Below, piece by piece: positions 1-7,600 of a stretch of DNA of 14,222 nucleotides. Origin of the DNA: Terriglobia bacterium (GTDB lineage Bacteria > Acidobacteriota > Terriglobia > UBA7540); contig JASHTO010000081.1 of assembly GCA_030040515.1 (NCBI GenBank), forward strand, positions 1-14,222, read 5' to 3'. The notes under the pieces were generated by a model, which was given only the letters and a program-made list of their open reading frames with translations, was not told where the DNA came from and ran no database searches. Position 1 is the stretch's first letter, and every line of letters begins with the position of its first letter. Both the position numbers and the translations under genes were made by a program.

Positions 1-453
1 TCAATGGGGTTCAAGCCCGGGGAATAGGGCGGCAGATAGAGCAGCCGCGCGTGGGCGGCTGCGCGGGCCTCGCGCACGCCCCGGATTTTGTGCGTGCTCA
101 GGTTGTCCAGAATCACCACGTCGCCGGGGTGCATGGGGACCCACCCTTGCCGGACCCAGGCCAGGAACATCTCGCCGTTCATCGGACCCCCAAACAACCA
201 CGGGGCGCAGGGACCTCCCCGGCGGATGCCGGAGATCAGCGTGCTGGTCTGACAGTGCCCGTGCAGGATGCGCGCCAGCAGTCTTTGGCCACCCCAGGCA
301 CGGCCCCGCAGGCGAGTCATCTGGGTGTTGGCTCCGCTTTCGTCCACAAAGACCAAAGCGGCGACCGGTTGGGCGGCCAACTGCTCATGCCATCCGGCCC
401 TTCGTGCGGCCACGTCGGGCCGATCGCGTTCGGCGGCGGCCAGAGTTTTTTTT
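1..453 (-). CDS. IS630 family transposase, C-terminal catalytic frame (partial)
   Basis: This is the DDE (RNase H fold) catalytic half, in the +1 frame relative to the upstream half. After the A8 tract it reads TLAAAERDRPDVAARR and continues without a stop to the window edge. The first catalytic Asp is in VFVDESGAN (codon at 344-342) and the second in VVILDNLSTHK (codon at 107-105). The segment PPYSPGLNPI ends at base 3, and the next codon starts GA, consistent with the third acidic residue of the family's NPIE motif. About 60-80 residues should lie beyond the window. There is no obvious start codon with a ribosome binding site at the junction, so expression would need frameshifting or transcript slippage. 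Otherwise the gene is dead. Confidence 0.75.
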
Positions 454-780
454 AAACTTCCAGCCCAGCCGCCGCAGCCAGAGATCGATCGTGGAGGTGC
501 GGAAAGGGCGGTCCAGGCGGGCGCCCAACTCGGCCAGCGTGGCATCGGGCTGCTCCGCTAACAGTTCGCGCAGACGTTGTTTCCGCTCGGGGGTGAGCAG
601 TGTCTTGCGCCCACACCGATACGTCTGGGGCTCCAGCGTGCGGCGCTCGCGAAACTGCTGGCGCACGCGCCGCACCGCCGCCACGCAGAAGCCCGCAAAC
701 CGCGCGATCTCCTGCGTGCTCTTGCCCTGCCCGTAGAGTTCCAGAATACGCTTGCGGAGGGGAACCGGTATCGCTCGCAT
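385..780 (-). CDS. IS630 family transposase, N-terminal frame (HTH part)
   Basis: This frame encodes the N-terminal DNA-binding half of an IS630-family transposase. From the ATG at 780 it begins MRAIPVPLRKRILELYGQG and continues with a HTH_23/29-like segment (roughly residues 7-60), an arginine-rich linker, and a second winged-helix-like segment ending in the family motif RRLGWKFKK. Similarity to IS630 members holds up to about residue 111. After the A8 tract (minus strand, 453-446) this frame runs into unrelated arginine-rich sequence and stops at 385, while the true continuation is in the next frame. A TTG at 798 could extend the start by six codons. ATG 780 is preferred because the conserved sequence begins there, but no clear ribosome binding site decides it. 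Confidence 0.7.
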   Translation of the reverse strand: MRAIPVPLRKRILELYGQGKSTQEIARFAGFCVAAVRRVRQQFRERRTLEPQTYRCGRKTLLTPERKQRLRELLAEQPDATLAELGARLDRPFRTSTIDLWLRRLGWKFKKNSGRRRTRSARRGRTKGRMA

Positions 781-841
781 GCCCCCACTCTGCCACAAAC
801 CTTTGCATTTGGCAAGCTACATTATTTATGGAAATGCTCTA

Positions 842-1226
842 AGGTTGCTGAAGGGCGCTTCGCCACCTAGCAGTACAGCAAAAAATGTCCGGCGCGTTCA
901 GTGAGCAAGGCGCCAGTGACCGCCTCGGTCTGCTTGCTATCGCGCAAATCTGCTGTTTCCAGCGAAAATCCTTTCTCGGCTTTTTCCTTTCTAAATTAAC
1001 AATCGTTGACGAACACAGAGAACGGGGCAGAGCCCATCGCGACGGGGTTAGCGACCCATAGCTTTTTCCATTAAGACGGCGGCGATCAAGGCACCCGCGA
1101 CCACTGACGCCAAGCGAGCTGAGCCGTGCTCAAAGATCCGGAATCGCAATCATCTTCCTCGTAAAGGCCTGGCCTGAAACTATAGCGCCTCCAGCGTGGC
1201 GCCGAGCACCTTTGTGGGCCCGAATT
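842..1226. other. Intergenic stretch, no confident gene
   Basis: No ORF here shows family similarity. An imperfect hairpin lies at 904-938 (AGCAAG paired with CTTGCT, with GGCG/CGCC inside), without a T-run. The minus strand of 1048-1149 contains a short hydrophobic ORF, listed separately. A weak GCGCC/GGCGC stem around 1184-1201 follows the stop of the minus-strand TPR gene and could end its transcript, but it has no T-run. The rest looks like decayed or spacer DNA next to the IS element. Confidence 0.5.
1048..1149 (-). CDS. Possible small membrane protein (33 aa)
   Basis: This short minus-strand ORF starts with TTG at 1149 and stops with TAA at 1050-1048. An AGGA ribosome-binding sequence lies 6 bases upstream of the TTG. 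The product would begin MRFRIFEHG, contain one strongly hydrophobic stretch (LASVVAGALIAAVLM, about residues 13-27) flanked by charged residues, and end EKAMGR. It lies about 80 bases downstream of the exported TPR gene on the same strand and could be its distal cistron. I do not recognise a family. A chance ORF is quite possible at this length. The ribosome binding site together with a clean single transmembrane helix is the only reason to list it. Confidence 0.25.
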   Translation of the reverse strand: MRFRIFEHGSARLASVVAGALIAAVLMEKAMGR

Positions 1227-2768
1227 CTAGCCAGTGTCTTTCGCAGCCGTAGATTTCAGCTCCTGGGACCGCGTGAATTCTCTCTGGGCTTCGGCCTTCC
1301 GACCCAGTTTCAACAAGGCTTGTCCCAACTCGTAGTGATAACCGGGGTTATTCGGGCTGAGTTCGACAAGCCTTTCGCAGAGTTGGCGGGCCTCCTCAAA
1401 GGCCCCCTGGCGCAGTCTTACGAGGCCTAGATCCTCGATGGCTTGCAGATCGTTTGGGTCATAGGCGAGAGCCACATGGAGGTCCTGGCTGGCCAATCCC
1501 AGGTTTCCCGCCTGAAAAGCCATGTGACCAAGCCCCGCGTGGGCAACGGGGTTTTGAGGATCTCTCACCAAGACTTTTTCGTACTCCGTTTTTTCGTCGT
1601 TGCCGCGATTGAGCCTTCCATAGAGCCGGGCGAGCGCCAAGTGGGTTTCCAATCGATCGGGGTCCACTGCGAGGCACTGCTGATACGCCTTTAGCGCTTC
1701 CTCGTTCTCGTGCTGGTTTAAATGGAGGTCGCCGAGCGCCTGGAGGATGTGCGGATCACGGGGCGCCTGCTGCTGCGCTACCCTTAACAGATCGCGGGCT
1801 TGGTCGATATGCTGGGCTCGGATGAGGGATTCTGCAAAAGCCTGAAGTATGTCGGCCCGCGCGGGACTTTTTTCGTGAGCCTGGCTGAGCCAATCGAGAG
1901 CCTCATCCAGTTCTCCCTGCTTCAGAGAGTTCATCCCAATCTGTAGATAAGGTTCGGGGTTGGACGGATCCAGTAGGATGGCCTTGTTGAATGCGTCCTC
2001 TGCCTCCGTAAATTGCCCCAGTTTGCTGTACACGGTTCCGACGTTCATATACATGGCAGAATCCCGCATTGAATCGGGAATCGCCGAAAACTCACGGAGG
2101 GCAGACTGGTATTCTCCGTTTGCGGCCAACACCAGACCGAGCGAATACTTGAATTGGGGGCCGGCATCTGCCATGTGTGACAACTCGGTGGCCGCCTCCG
2201 CCGCTTCGGTGTGTTTTCCAGTTCCGAAATAAGCTTCTACGAGTTCGAGGAGGAGGAGGGGATCCTTCGAGTTGCCGGCATGAATGATCAATAAATGGTG
2301 AAGAGCCGCCTCGTAGGATTTTTGGGAGATGTAATAGGCGGCCAAATTGCTATTCGCCGAGACATCCGTCGGGTCTATCTGCAGGGTGGTTTGAAATTCC
2401 TGAATCGCCTGCGCCGGGTTTCCCGAGCGAAAGTAGCGGACTGCCAGATCATTATGAGCACCCGCGTCATTGGGGTTAAGCTCGATGGCCCTTTGGAAGG
2501 CACGTTGCGCCTCAGCAGGGCGGCCTTGCCGATCATAAGTGAGTCCGAGATACTTATATCCCTCGGCAAGATTGGGACAGCTACGAGTGGCAGAAAGGAA
2601 GGCACTTTGCGCCTGGTCGATTTTTTGTTCGTCAAGCAAGCTCCGGCCCTGTTGTATCAGGCCTGAGCAGTCATCACACCAGGCTACATGTGGAAGGGTC
2701 ATCAGCAACAAGGCTAGAGGGGTTGCGGCCCATAACCGAATTCGGGTGTGTCGCAGTTGGCTTAGCAA
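1227..2768 (-). CDS. Exported TPR-repeat protein (about 513 aa)
   Basis: This is a tetratricopeptide-repeat protein, a helical-repeat scaffold for protein-protein contacts. With the TTG at 2768 as start, it opens with a good signal peptide: basic residues (LRHTRIR), a hydrophobic core (PLALLLMTL) and a likely cleavage site near AWC/DD at residue 27. About 14 TPR units of 34 residues follow to the C-terminus, with typical signatures such as LAEGYKYLGLTYDRQGRPAEA and consensus ends like ELNPN and LLDPS. No catalytic domain is visible. TTG 2768 is chosen because AGGGG sits 7 bases upstream and the signal peptide then starts the protein. The ATG at 2891 is in frame but lacks a ribosome binding site and would put 41 residues in front of the signal. 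It lies 216 bases downstream of the IclR-PBP regulator on the same strand. Likely periplasmic; partner unknown. Confidence 0.85.
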   Translation of the reverse strand: MLSQLRHTRIRLWAATPLALLLMTLPHVAWCDDCSGLIQQGRSLLDEQKIDQAQSAFLSATRSCPNLAEGYKYLGLTYDRQGRPAEAQRAFQRAIELNPNDAGAHNDLAVRYFRSGNPAQAIQEFQTTLQIDPTDVSANSNLAAYYISQKSYEAALHHLLIIHAGNSKDPLLLLELVEAYFGTGKHTEAAEAATELSHMADAGPQFKYSLGLVLAANGEYQSALREFSAIPDSMRDSAMYMNVGTVYSKLGQFTEAEDAFNKAILLDPSNPEPYLQIGMNSLKQGELDEALDWLSQAHEKSPARADILQAFAESLIRAQHIDQARDLLRVAQQQAPRDPHILQALGDLHLNQHENEEALKAYQQCLAVDPDRLETHLALARLYGRLNRGNDEKTEYEKVLVRDPQNPVAHAGLGHMAFQAGNLGLASQDLHVALAYDPNDLQAIEDLGLVRLRQGAFEEARQLCERLVELSPNNPGYHYELGQALLKLGRKAEAQREFTRSQELKSTAAKDTG

Positions 2769-2984
2769 AATTGTTCCCCTCGTGCTTTTACTCAGGATAT
2801 CAAAACGTATTACCGATCCTTCAAACCACTGGACCACGTGCGTTCCATCCACCCGTACAGTCACATTCCGGGGGGTTATCTCAATCGTCATGGAATAGGA
2901 ATTCGATCATAATCCTTTCTATCGTCGGGAGCGACGAAAATCCTGAATTGGGGACATACTTGAAAAGAGACCGGAAGCTTGTAG

Positions 2985-4118
2985 TCAGGAAGTAAGAAAT
3001 TTGTCTGCATTCTCTTCCACTACCAGCGCCGTCTCCATATAAGTCGTGGGGGGAACCTGCTCACGCCGAAGCCAGCGGAGAATGATGGGAATGATTTTAC
3101 TTCCGTAACTTTCCGCGAACACACAGATCGTAGCGATAAATGAACTGTTCTCGTCCTTGATTTCCTTCAGCACGCGTTGGGCGGGATTGAGATCACACCC
3201 GACGATGGCAGTGCAAGGCTCGCGGTCCAACTCGCGAACTGCCTGGAGAGCTCCCAAAGCGCAAATGTCGTTGATGGCGGCGATGAGCAGGCGCTTGCCG
3301 GGCTCGAAGCGTCTGACGAAGCGATGTGTGGCCTCGTAGCCCCCAGGCTCGTTTCCCAGCGCATCGCGCCTCGCGACCCGAAGCCGTCTCGCCTGCGTGA
3401 CGACCCCTTGAAATCCCTCCAGAAATCCCGTGATTCGTGCATGGGGATGTGGACCCGCCGCGAACGCTTCGAGGAGTAACACCTGGTCGACCTGACCGCA
3501 CCATCTGCTGAGCACAAAGCGTCCCGCGGCCTCGCCGAGTGTCAACCCGGCTGGGTAGTTGTTGATCCCAAAGAATAAAGCGCCAGGCTGGGGAATATCG
3601 ATCGCCAGAGTGGGGATGCGGGCCTTTGCAAACATCTCCGCAAGTATGGGTGCGATCTTCGTGTGCCTCTGGCATTCAATGACGAAATCAACTTTCTCCT
3701 TGATCATCCAACGGGCGTTCTTAATCGCCTTGGCTGAATCGAACTGATTATCCAGAGGAATAAGCTCCACCACGACTTTCCGGGCGGCCTCGACCAGCCC
3801 GCTAGTTACAGCGTCAGAAAAGGGCAATCCGCCGCAGAGTTGCGCATACGCAATCCGGTAAGGTCGGGAACCAAGCAGCAACGCGAATTTCTTCGAGCGG
3901 GTGTCCTTTGAAACCCACCCATGCCATTGGAGAGTGTGGAGGATGCGGAGGGTGGTGGCGAGGTCGAGGTGACACGCCTCGGCAATCTCCGACAGGCGGA
4001 GACTCGTGTGCACTCGCCCCATAACGTTGACAATCTCAATTGCCTTACCGAGGACTTTGATGTAGTAACGAGGGGAACGGGAGGAAGAACCGGTTTTAAG
4101 TTCGAGATTAGCAGCCAA
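2985..4118 (-). CDS. Transcriptional regulator, IclR-type HTH fused to a periplasmic-binding-protein domain
   Basis: A 377-residue cytoplasmic regulator with no signal peptide. Residues about 18-80 form an IclR-type winged HTH (VLGKAIEIVNVMG, then RLSEIAEACHLDLATTLRIL, then the wing HGWVSKDTRSKKFAL). Residues about 85-370 are a type 1 periplasmic-binding-protein (Peripla_BP_4/LacI-like sugar sensor) domain: KVDFVIECQ, RIPTLAIDIPQPGALFFGINN, AGLTLGEAAGRF, LLIAAINDICALGAL and TAIVGCDLNP are all typical. IclR proteins normally carry a GAF-like effector domain instead, so the pairing is unusual. The start is TTG 4118, with AGGGAGGT 5 bases upstream (4131-4124). The gene is divergent from the TonB receptor operon and lies beside tandem 26-bp repeats. 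It probably senses a sugar and controls both sides (inference). Confidence 0.87.
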   Translation of the reverse strand: MAANLELKTGSSSRSPRYYIKVLGKAIEIVNVMGRVHTSLRLSEIAEACHLDLATTLRILHTLQWHGWVSKDTRSKKFALLLGSRPYRIAYAQLCGGLPFSDAVTSGLVEAARKVVVELIPLDNQFDSAKAIKNARWMIKEKVDFVIECQRHTKIAPILAEMFAKARIPTLAIDIPQPGALFFGINNYPAGLTLGEAAGRFVLSRWCGQVDQVLLLEAFAAGPHPHARITGFLEGFQGVVTQARRLRVARRDALGNEPGGYEATHRFVRRFEPGKRLLIAAINDICALGALQAVRELDREPCTAIVGCDLNPAQRVLKEIKDENSSFIATICVFAESYGSKIIPIILRWLRREQVPPTTYMETALVVEENADKFLTS

Positions 4119-4175
4119 TTCTTACCTCCCTGGGAGTTCTCCTCAGCTCATTTTAACTGGCGGAAAACCGTACCC

Positions 4176-4227
4176 AATTAACCCGCTGAAATAAATACAT
4201 TAATTGATCCGCTGAAATCAATACATT
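4176..4227. repeat. Two tandem 26-bp repeats, candidate operator
   Basis: Units 4176-4201 and 4202-4227 are exactly adjacent and differ at three positions. Each has the core CCGCTGAAAT(A/C)AATACATT preceded by AATT and three variable bases. The second unit also contains an inverted repeat, ATTGAT (4203-4208) and ATCAAT (4217-4222), separated by 8 bases. The first unit has only a degenerate version (ATTAAC/ATAAAT). The repeats sit 58-109 bases upstream of the regulator start and upstream of the likely receptor promoter, where an operator for the IclR-PBP regulator would be expected. Binding is inferred. Confidence 0.6.
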
Positions 4228-4284
4228 TTACATCGTGAAAGTATTATTTTCTTGACATTTTGTCAGCCGGCAGCGTAGCTTCAG

Positions 4285-4312
4285 TTTTGCCCAGGCGGGC
4301 ATTCGGGCAAAA
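4285..4312 (+). promoter_or_regulatory. Perfect inverted repeat TTTTGCCC/GGGCAAAA with a competing pair
   Basis: TTTTGCCC at 4285-4292 is the exact reverse complement of GGGCAAAA at 4305-4312, with a 12-base loop. Inside the loop a second GGGC (4297-4300) can pair with the same GCCC using a 4-base loop, so two mutually exclusive stems are possible. No T-run follows on either strand, so this is not a standard terminator. It may be an RNA switch element or a protein site. It lies at the start of the receptor leader if transcription begins near 4280. Confidence 0.4.
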
Positions 4313-4350
4313 GATAAGGTATTCTAGGTTCGGGATTTGCTTCTCCGCGG

Positions 4351-4517
4351 CTTTCAGGCTTGAAAGCTGCTTATGTCCACTGAAGTAGACCATTCTTCGA
4401 CAGGGGCGATACGAGTACGAGAGAACGCGTCTTATGCGACTTTCAGTTCGCTTGAAAGCTGCCTGTACCCACTGATGTAAATCATTCTTCGAGAGGGCAA
4501 TATAAAGAACAAGAGAA
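4351..4517. repeat. Two degenerate direct-repeat units, each opening with a CTTTCA/TGAAAG hairpin
   Basis: Unit A (4351-4428) and unit B (4440-4517) share GCTTGAAAGCTGC at 4358 and 4450 and, 17 bases after its end, the shared block CATTCTTCGA. Over the best 43 bases (4358-4400 against 4450-4492) 36 match; similarity then fades but resumes in CGAGAGAA/CAAGAGAA. Each unit starts with the same inverted repeat, CTTTCA paired with TGAAAG. The loop is GGCT in A (7-bp stem including the outer G-C) and 7 bases in B. The unit spacing (89-92 bases) is not a multiple of three and the copies do not keep one open frame, which argues against a coding origin. Possible tandem RNA elements or protein sites in the receptor leader. 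Confidence 0.55.
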
Positions 4518-4693
4518 TAAGGTGGGCGGCTTGCCGTGCCGGCCGCGTTTGGTCTTTGCGACGGCAATGTCGTATGTGGATGTGCCTTCATGCCGGTAAA
4601 GAAAAACTGAACACTGCCAGGCTTGCATAGTGATACCAAGGCGTCGTCGGGTGGAGTATCTAGACTCAACGCTTAGGATGGGGGTAAATCGCT

Positions 4694-7600
4694 ATGACAG
4701 ATCCAGTCCCGAAGAGAACGGGAAAAGGGTGGTGGCAACTGGCTCCGCTGGTAGCCTTCACCCTGCTCCTTGGTTTTTTACCGTGCGAACCGGCACGAGC
4801 ACAGACCGTCAACGGAGGATTCCACGGAACCATCTCCGACCCAACGGGAGCAGCAATCCCCGGTGCGACAGTGGTAATAAAAAATCTGGGCACGGGAGCG
4901 GTCCGGCAGGTGAATTCCGATGCCACAGGCTTTTATACCATCACTCAGATACCGCCGGCGATTTACAGCATCAGCGTTTCCAAATCAGGCTTCGAAACGC
5001 TCGTACAACCAAATGTTGAACTGCGGGTGGCAGAAGACCGCGAAGCGAGTTTCATTTTGAAGATCGGCCAAGTGACGCAGCAAATTGAAGTCACTGCCCA
5101 AGCTGCATCACTCGACACCACCAACAGTACCTTGGGAACGGTGGTGGGCTCCCAGTCAGTCGTCGATTTGCCTTTGAATGGCCGGCAGTTCACCCAAATG
5201 ATTTTGCTATCTCCAGGTTCGACTCCGCACGAAGGCGGCCAGCAGGCAGCCTTTACGGTCGAAGAGGGAGGCGGCGGAATCAGCCCTGCGGTGAACGGCC
5301 AGGGAGCACGATTCAACAATTACACGCTCGACAGCGGCTTGGACATTGAGGTGTTCAAGCAGGTGTCCATGATCAGTCCACCGCCCGACGCCATTCAGGA
5401 ATTCAAAGTGCAGAACCACTCGGTCGATGCCAGCATTGGCATGGCGCCAGGCGCCAACGTCAATGTGGCCACCAAAACAGGATCGCTCCAACTGCACGGT
5501 GATGCGTGGGAGTTTCTGCGCAACGACGCGCTGGACGCGGCAAACTTTTTCGATAATTTTGCCAACACCGCAAAACCTGCCTACCACCAAAATCAATTTG
5601 GTGCGACCCTTGGCGGACCGGTGGTCTTGCCCCGTTATGACGGTCGAGCCAGAAAAACCTACTTCTTTGGCTACTACGAGGGGTTCCGTTCGTCGCAAGG
5701 ATTTACGGAGTTCGCGGATGTTCCGTACGCAAGTGAACTGGGGGGCAACTTCTCTGACCTGTTGGTGCCTTCCGCGTCGAACCCGACCGCCGGCTCGCCC
5801 GATGGGGAAGTTGACGGTTTAGGCCGCGCGATCATAAGCGGTCAACTCTACAACCCTTACAGCGAGGGTTATACGGGTCCGGTTTCCCCGAACAGCGGTC
5901 CCCCCTCGATCTCCCCTTCGCAAACGCAGACAGTGCGCGACCCGTTTCCGGGGAATGTTATCCCTCCGTCGATGATTACCCCCCAAGCCCTAACCTACCT
6001 TAACTACCTTTACCCAACAGCCAACTATGGCCCCGGCGGAAACAGTTTCCCCAATTACACGGGCACCAGCAACGACGTGGTTTCCGGAAACCAATTCGGC
6101 ACCCGGATTGACCATAGCTTCGGCAACAATGACACCCTCTTTGGAGCCTTTTACTATAACAGCGCCACGGAGGATAAACCCTGCAACCTGCCGAAGAGCT
6201 GCAACATCCTGGACGACTTCGGACGAATTGTAAATCTCAATTATACCCACATCTTCAATCCCACGCTGGTGTTGACGATCCATTACATGCACATGTACGA
6301 TAACACCTCGTTTTTGGAGGGAACACCTCTGGGTGTTGCCGCGTTGAACGCTTTGAACGCGCTGGCGTACGAGCCGGTGAGGGACAACTACCCCTACATT
6401 CCTTACGGATCCCTTTCTCCTCGATTCAACGAACCTGACCAGTTTGCCGTACCTCTCGGTCCGTTCCATACCCACGCGATCAACGCCGACATCCAGAAGA
6501 TCGCCGGGAAGCACACCCTTGGAGCCGGCTACCTGGCTTACCACTTCCACAGTTATGACGATGGCTGGGGTGAAGAGCAGAACTTCGACCAATATCCAAC
6601 CAGCGCCATCATTACGCCGGGGAACAATGATGCCGAGACCGGCGATGGATTAGCGAGTTTGCTGCTGAACCTACCCTCGTCCCTTGGTGGATTCGAGGGA
6701 AGGACGTACGCTGACACCACGGACCTGTGGCAAGGTCTCTATGTCCAGGATAAATGGCAGGTCTCAAAGAAATTGGCCATTACGGTCGGATTACGTTATG
6801 ACTATGTTCCTCCCATGACATTCAAAAACAACCAGGACTCAGGGTGGAGCAATAATTGTGGCTGCTTCCTGATAACGCAGCCTTACGGAACTTTGTTCCC
6901 ATTCGCCAATGTACGGGCTCGTTACTTTGATCCGCAATGGCGCACCTTCGAGCCTCGTTTCGGGTTTAACTACGGCGTGACCCAGAAGCTTATCGTCAGG
7001 GGAGGGTTGGCCGTGTTCACTGACCACGGGGGCAATCTGATCCAGGAAACCCAGGATGACCGCATCGCCTGGCCCTGGGGTGTGGAAGTTGGCGGGTACA
7101 TCAACGAGAATCGCGGATACCCCTCCCTCTTTTACAACAACCCGCCGCCGGCCACGGCGTTTTTCCCGTCGCCCACCAACGCCGCGGGTCTTAGCATCTT
7201 CGGCGGCGCCAACAACCAGAACGAAACTCCCACTTCGTTGCAGTGGAACTTTGGGGTTGAGGATCAGCTTAGTCCCAGTACCACAGCAGAAGTGGACTAC
7301 GTCGGTTCGCGGGACAACCACCTGGTGCTGAATTACAACGACAATTCACCTCCGCCGAACGAGCTCGGTCCAGGAACCGTAGCTTCCAGGGTGCCCTATT
7401 CGGGGGTCATACCGGACTTCGCGTATGACACGAACCTCGGATACGGCAGCTACAACTCCCTCCAGGTGAAAATCGAACGGAGATTTTCCCAAGGGCTCAC
7501 TTTCCTGGGTGCTTACACATGGTCGCATTGCATGGATATCAATAGCGGTCTGTACGATGGGGACCCTTTCCCGGAGCCATACAATTTCAGAGCGATGTAC

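Larger units (their letters stand above)
1..841 (-). mobile_element. IS630-family insertion sequence, left-cut by window edge
   Basis: The minus strand encodes an IS630-type transposase in two overlapping frames, described separately. Upstream of the transposase start the likely element end can be proposed: read on the minus strand, a TA dinucleotide (841-840) is followed by GAGCATTTCC (839-830). IS630/Tc1-type elements insert at TA and duplicate it, so 840-841 is a candidate target-site duplication and 839 the outer base of the element. The other terminal inverted repeat lies outside the window, so the boundary is an inference. Between this end and the ATG at 780 there are about 60 bases of AT-richer leader. 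Confidence 0.7.
4119..4693. promoter_or_regulatory. Divergent intergenic region and long receptor leader
   Basis: This 575-base region separates the regulator (minus) from the TonB receptor (plus). In order it contains a 26-bp tandem repeat (4176-4227), an AT-rich stretch with TTGACA at 4252-4257 as a possible plus-strand -35 box, an 8-bp perfect inverted repeat (4285-4312), two degenerate direct-repeat units (4351-4428 and 4440-4517), and a GC-rich structured stretch (about 4521-4600). The weak TAGCTT at 4276-4281 is the best -10 I can match to TTGACA, at 18-base spacing. If that promoter is real, the receptor mRNA has a leader of roughly 400 bases holding the repeats. Confidence 0.5.

Noticed and set aside
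1184..1201. GCGCC/GGCGC stem considered as terminator of the minus-strand TPR gene
   Set aside because: Only 5 bp with an 8-base loop and no T-run; too weak to call.
4521..4600. GC-rich foldable stretch considered as a cobalamin or other known riboswitch
   Set aside because: The conserved boxes of cobalamin, TPP, SAM or glycine riboswitches are not present; only generic GCGGC/GCCGC pairing is seen.
4244..4669. 141-codon minus-strand ORF across the receptor leader
   Set aside because: It starts with TTG, has no family similarity, and spans the two direct-repeat units in different frames; one copy has a stop in the other copy's frame. Structured non-coding leader explains it better.
5990..6592. 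200-codon minus-strand ORF inside the TonB receptor gene
   Set aside because: Antisense to conserved barrel sequence, with a valine-rich composition typical of reverse-frame shadows.
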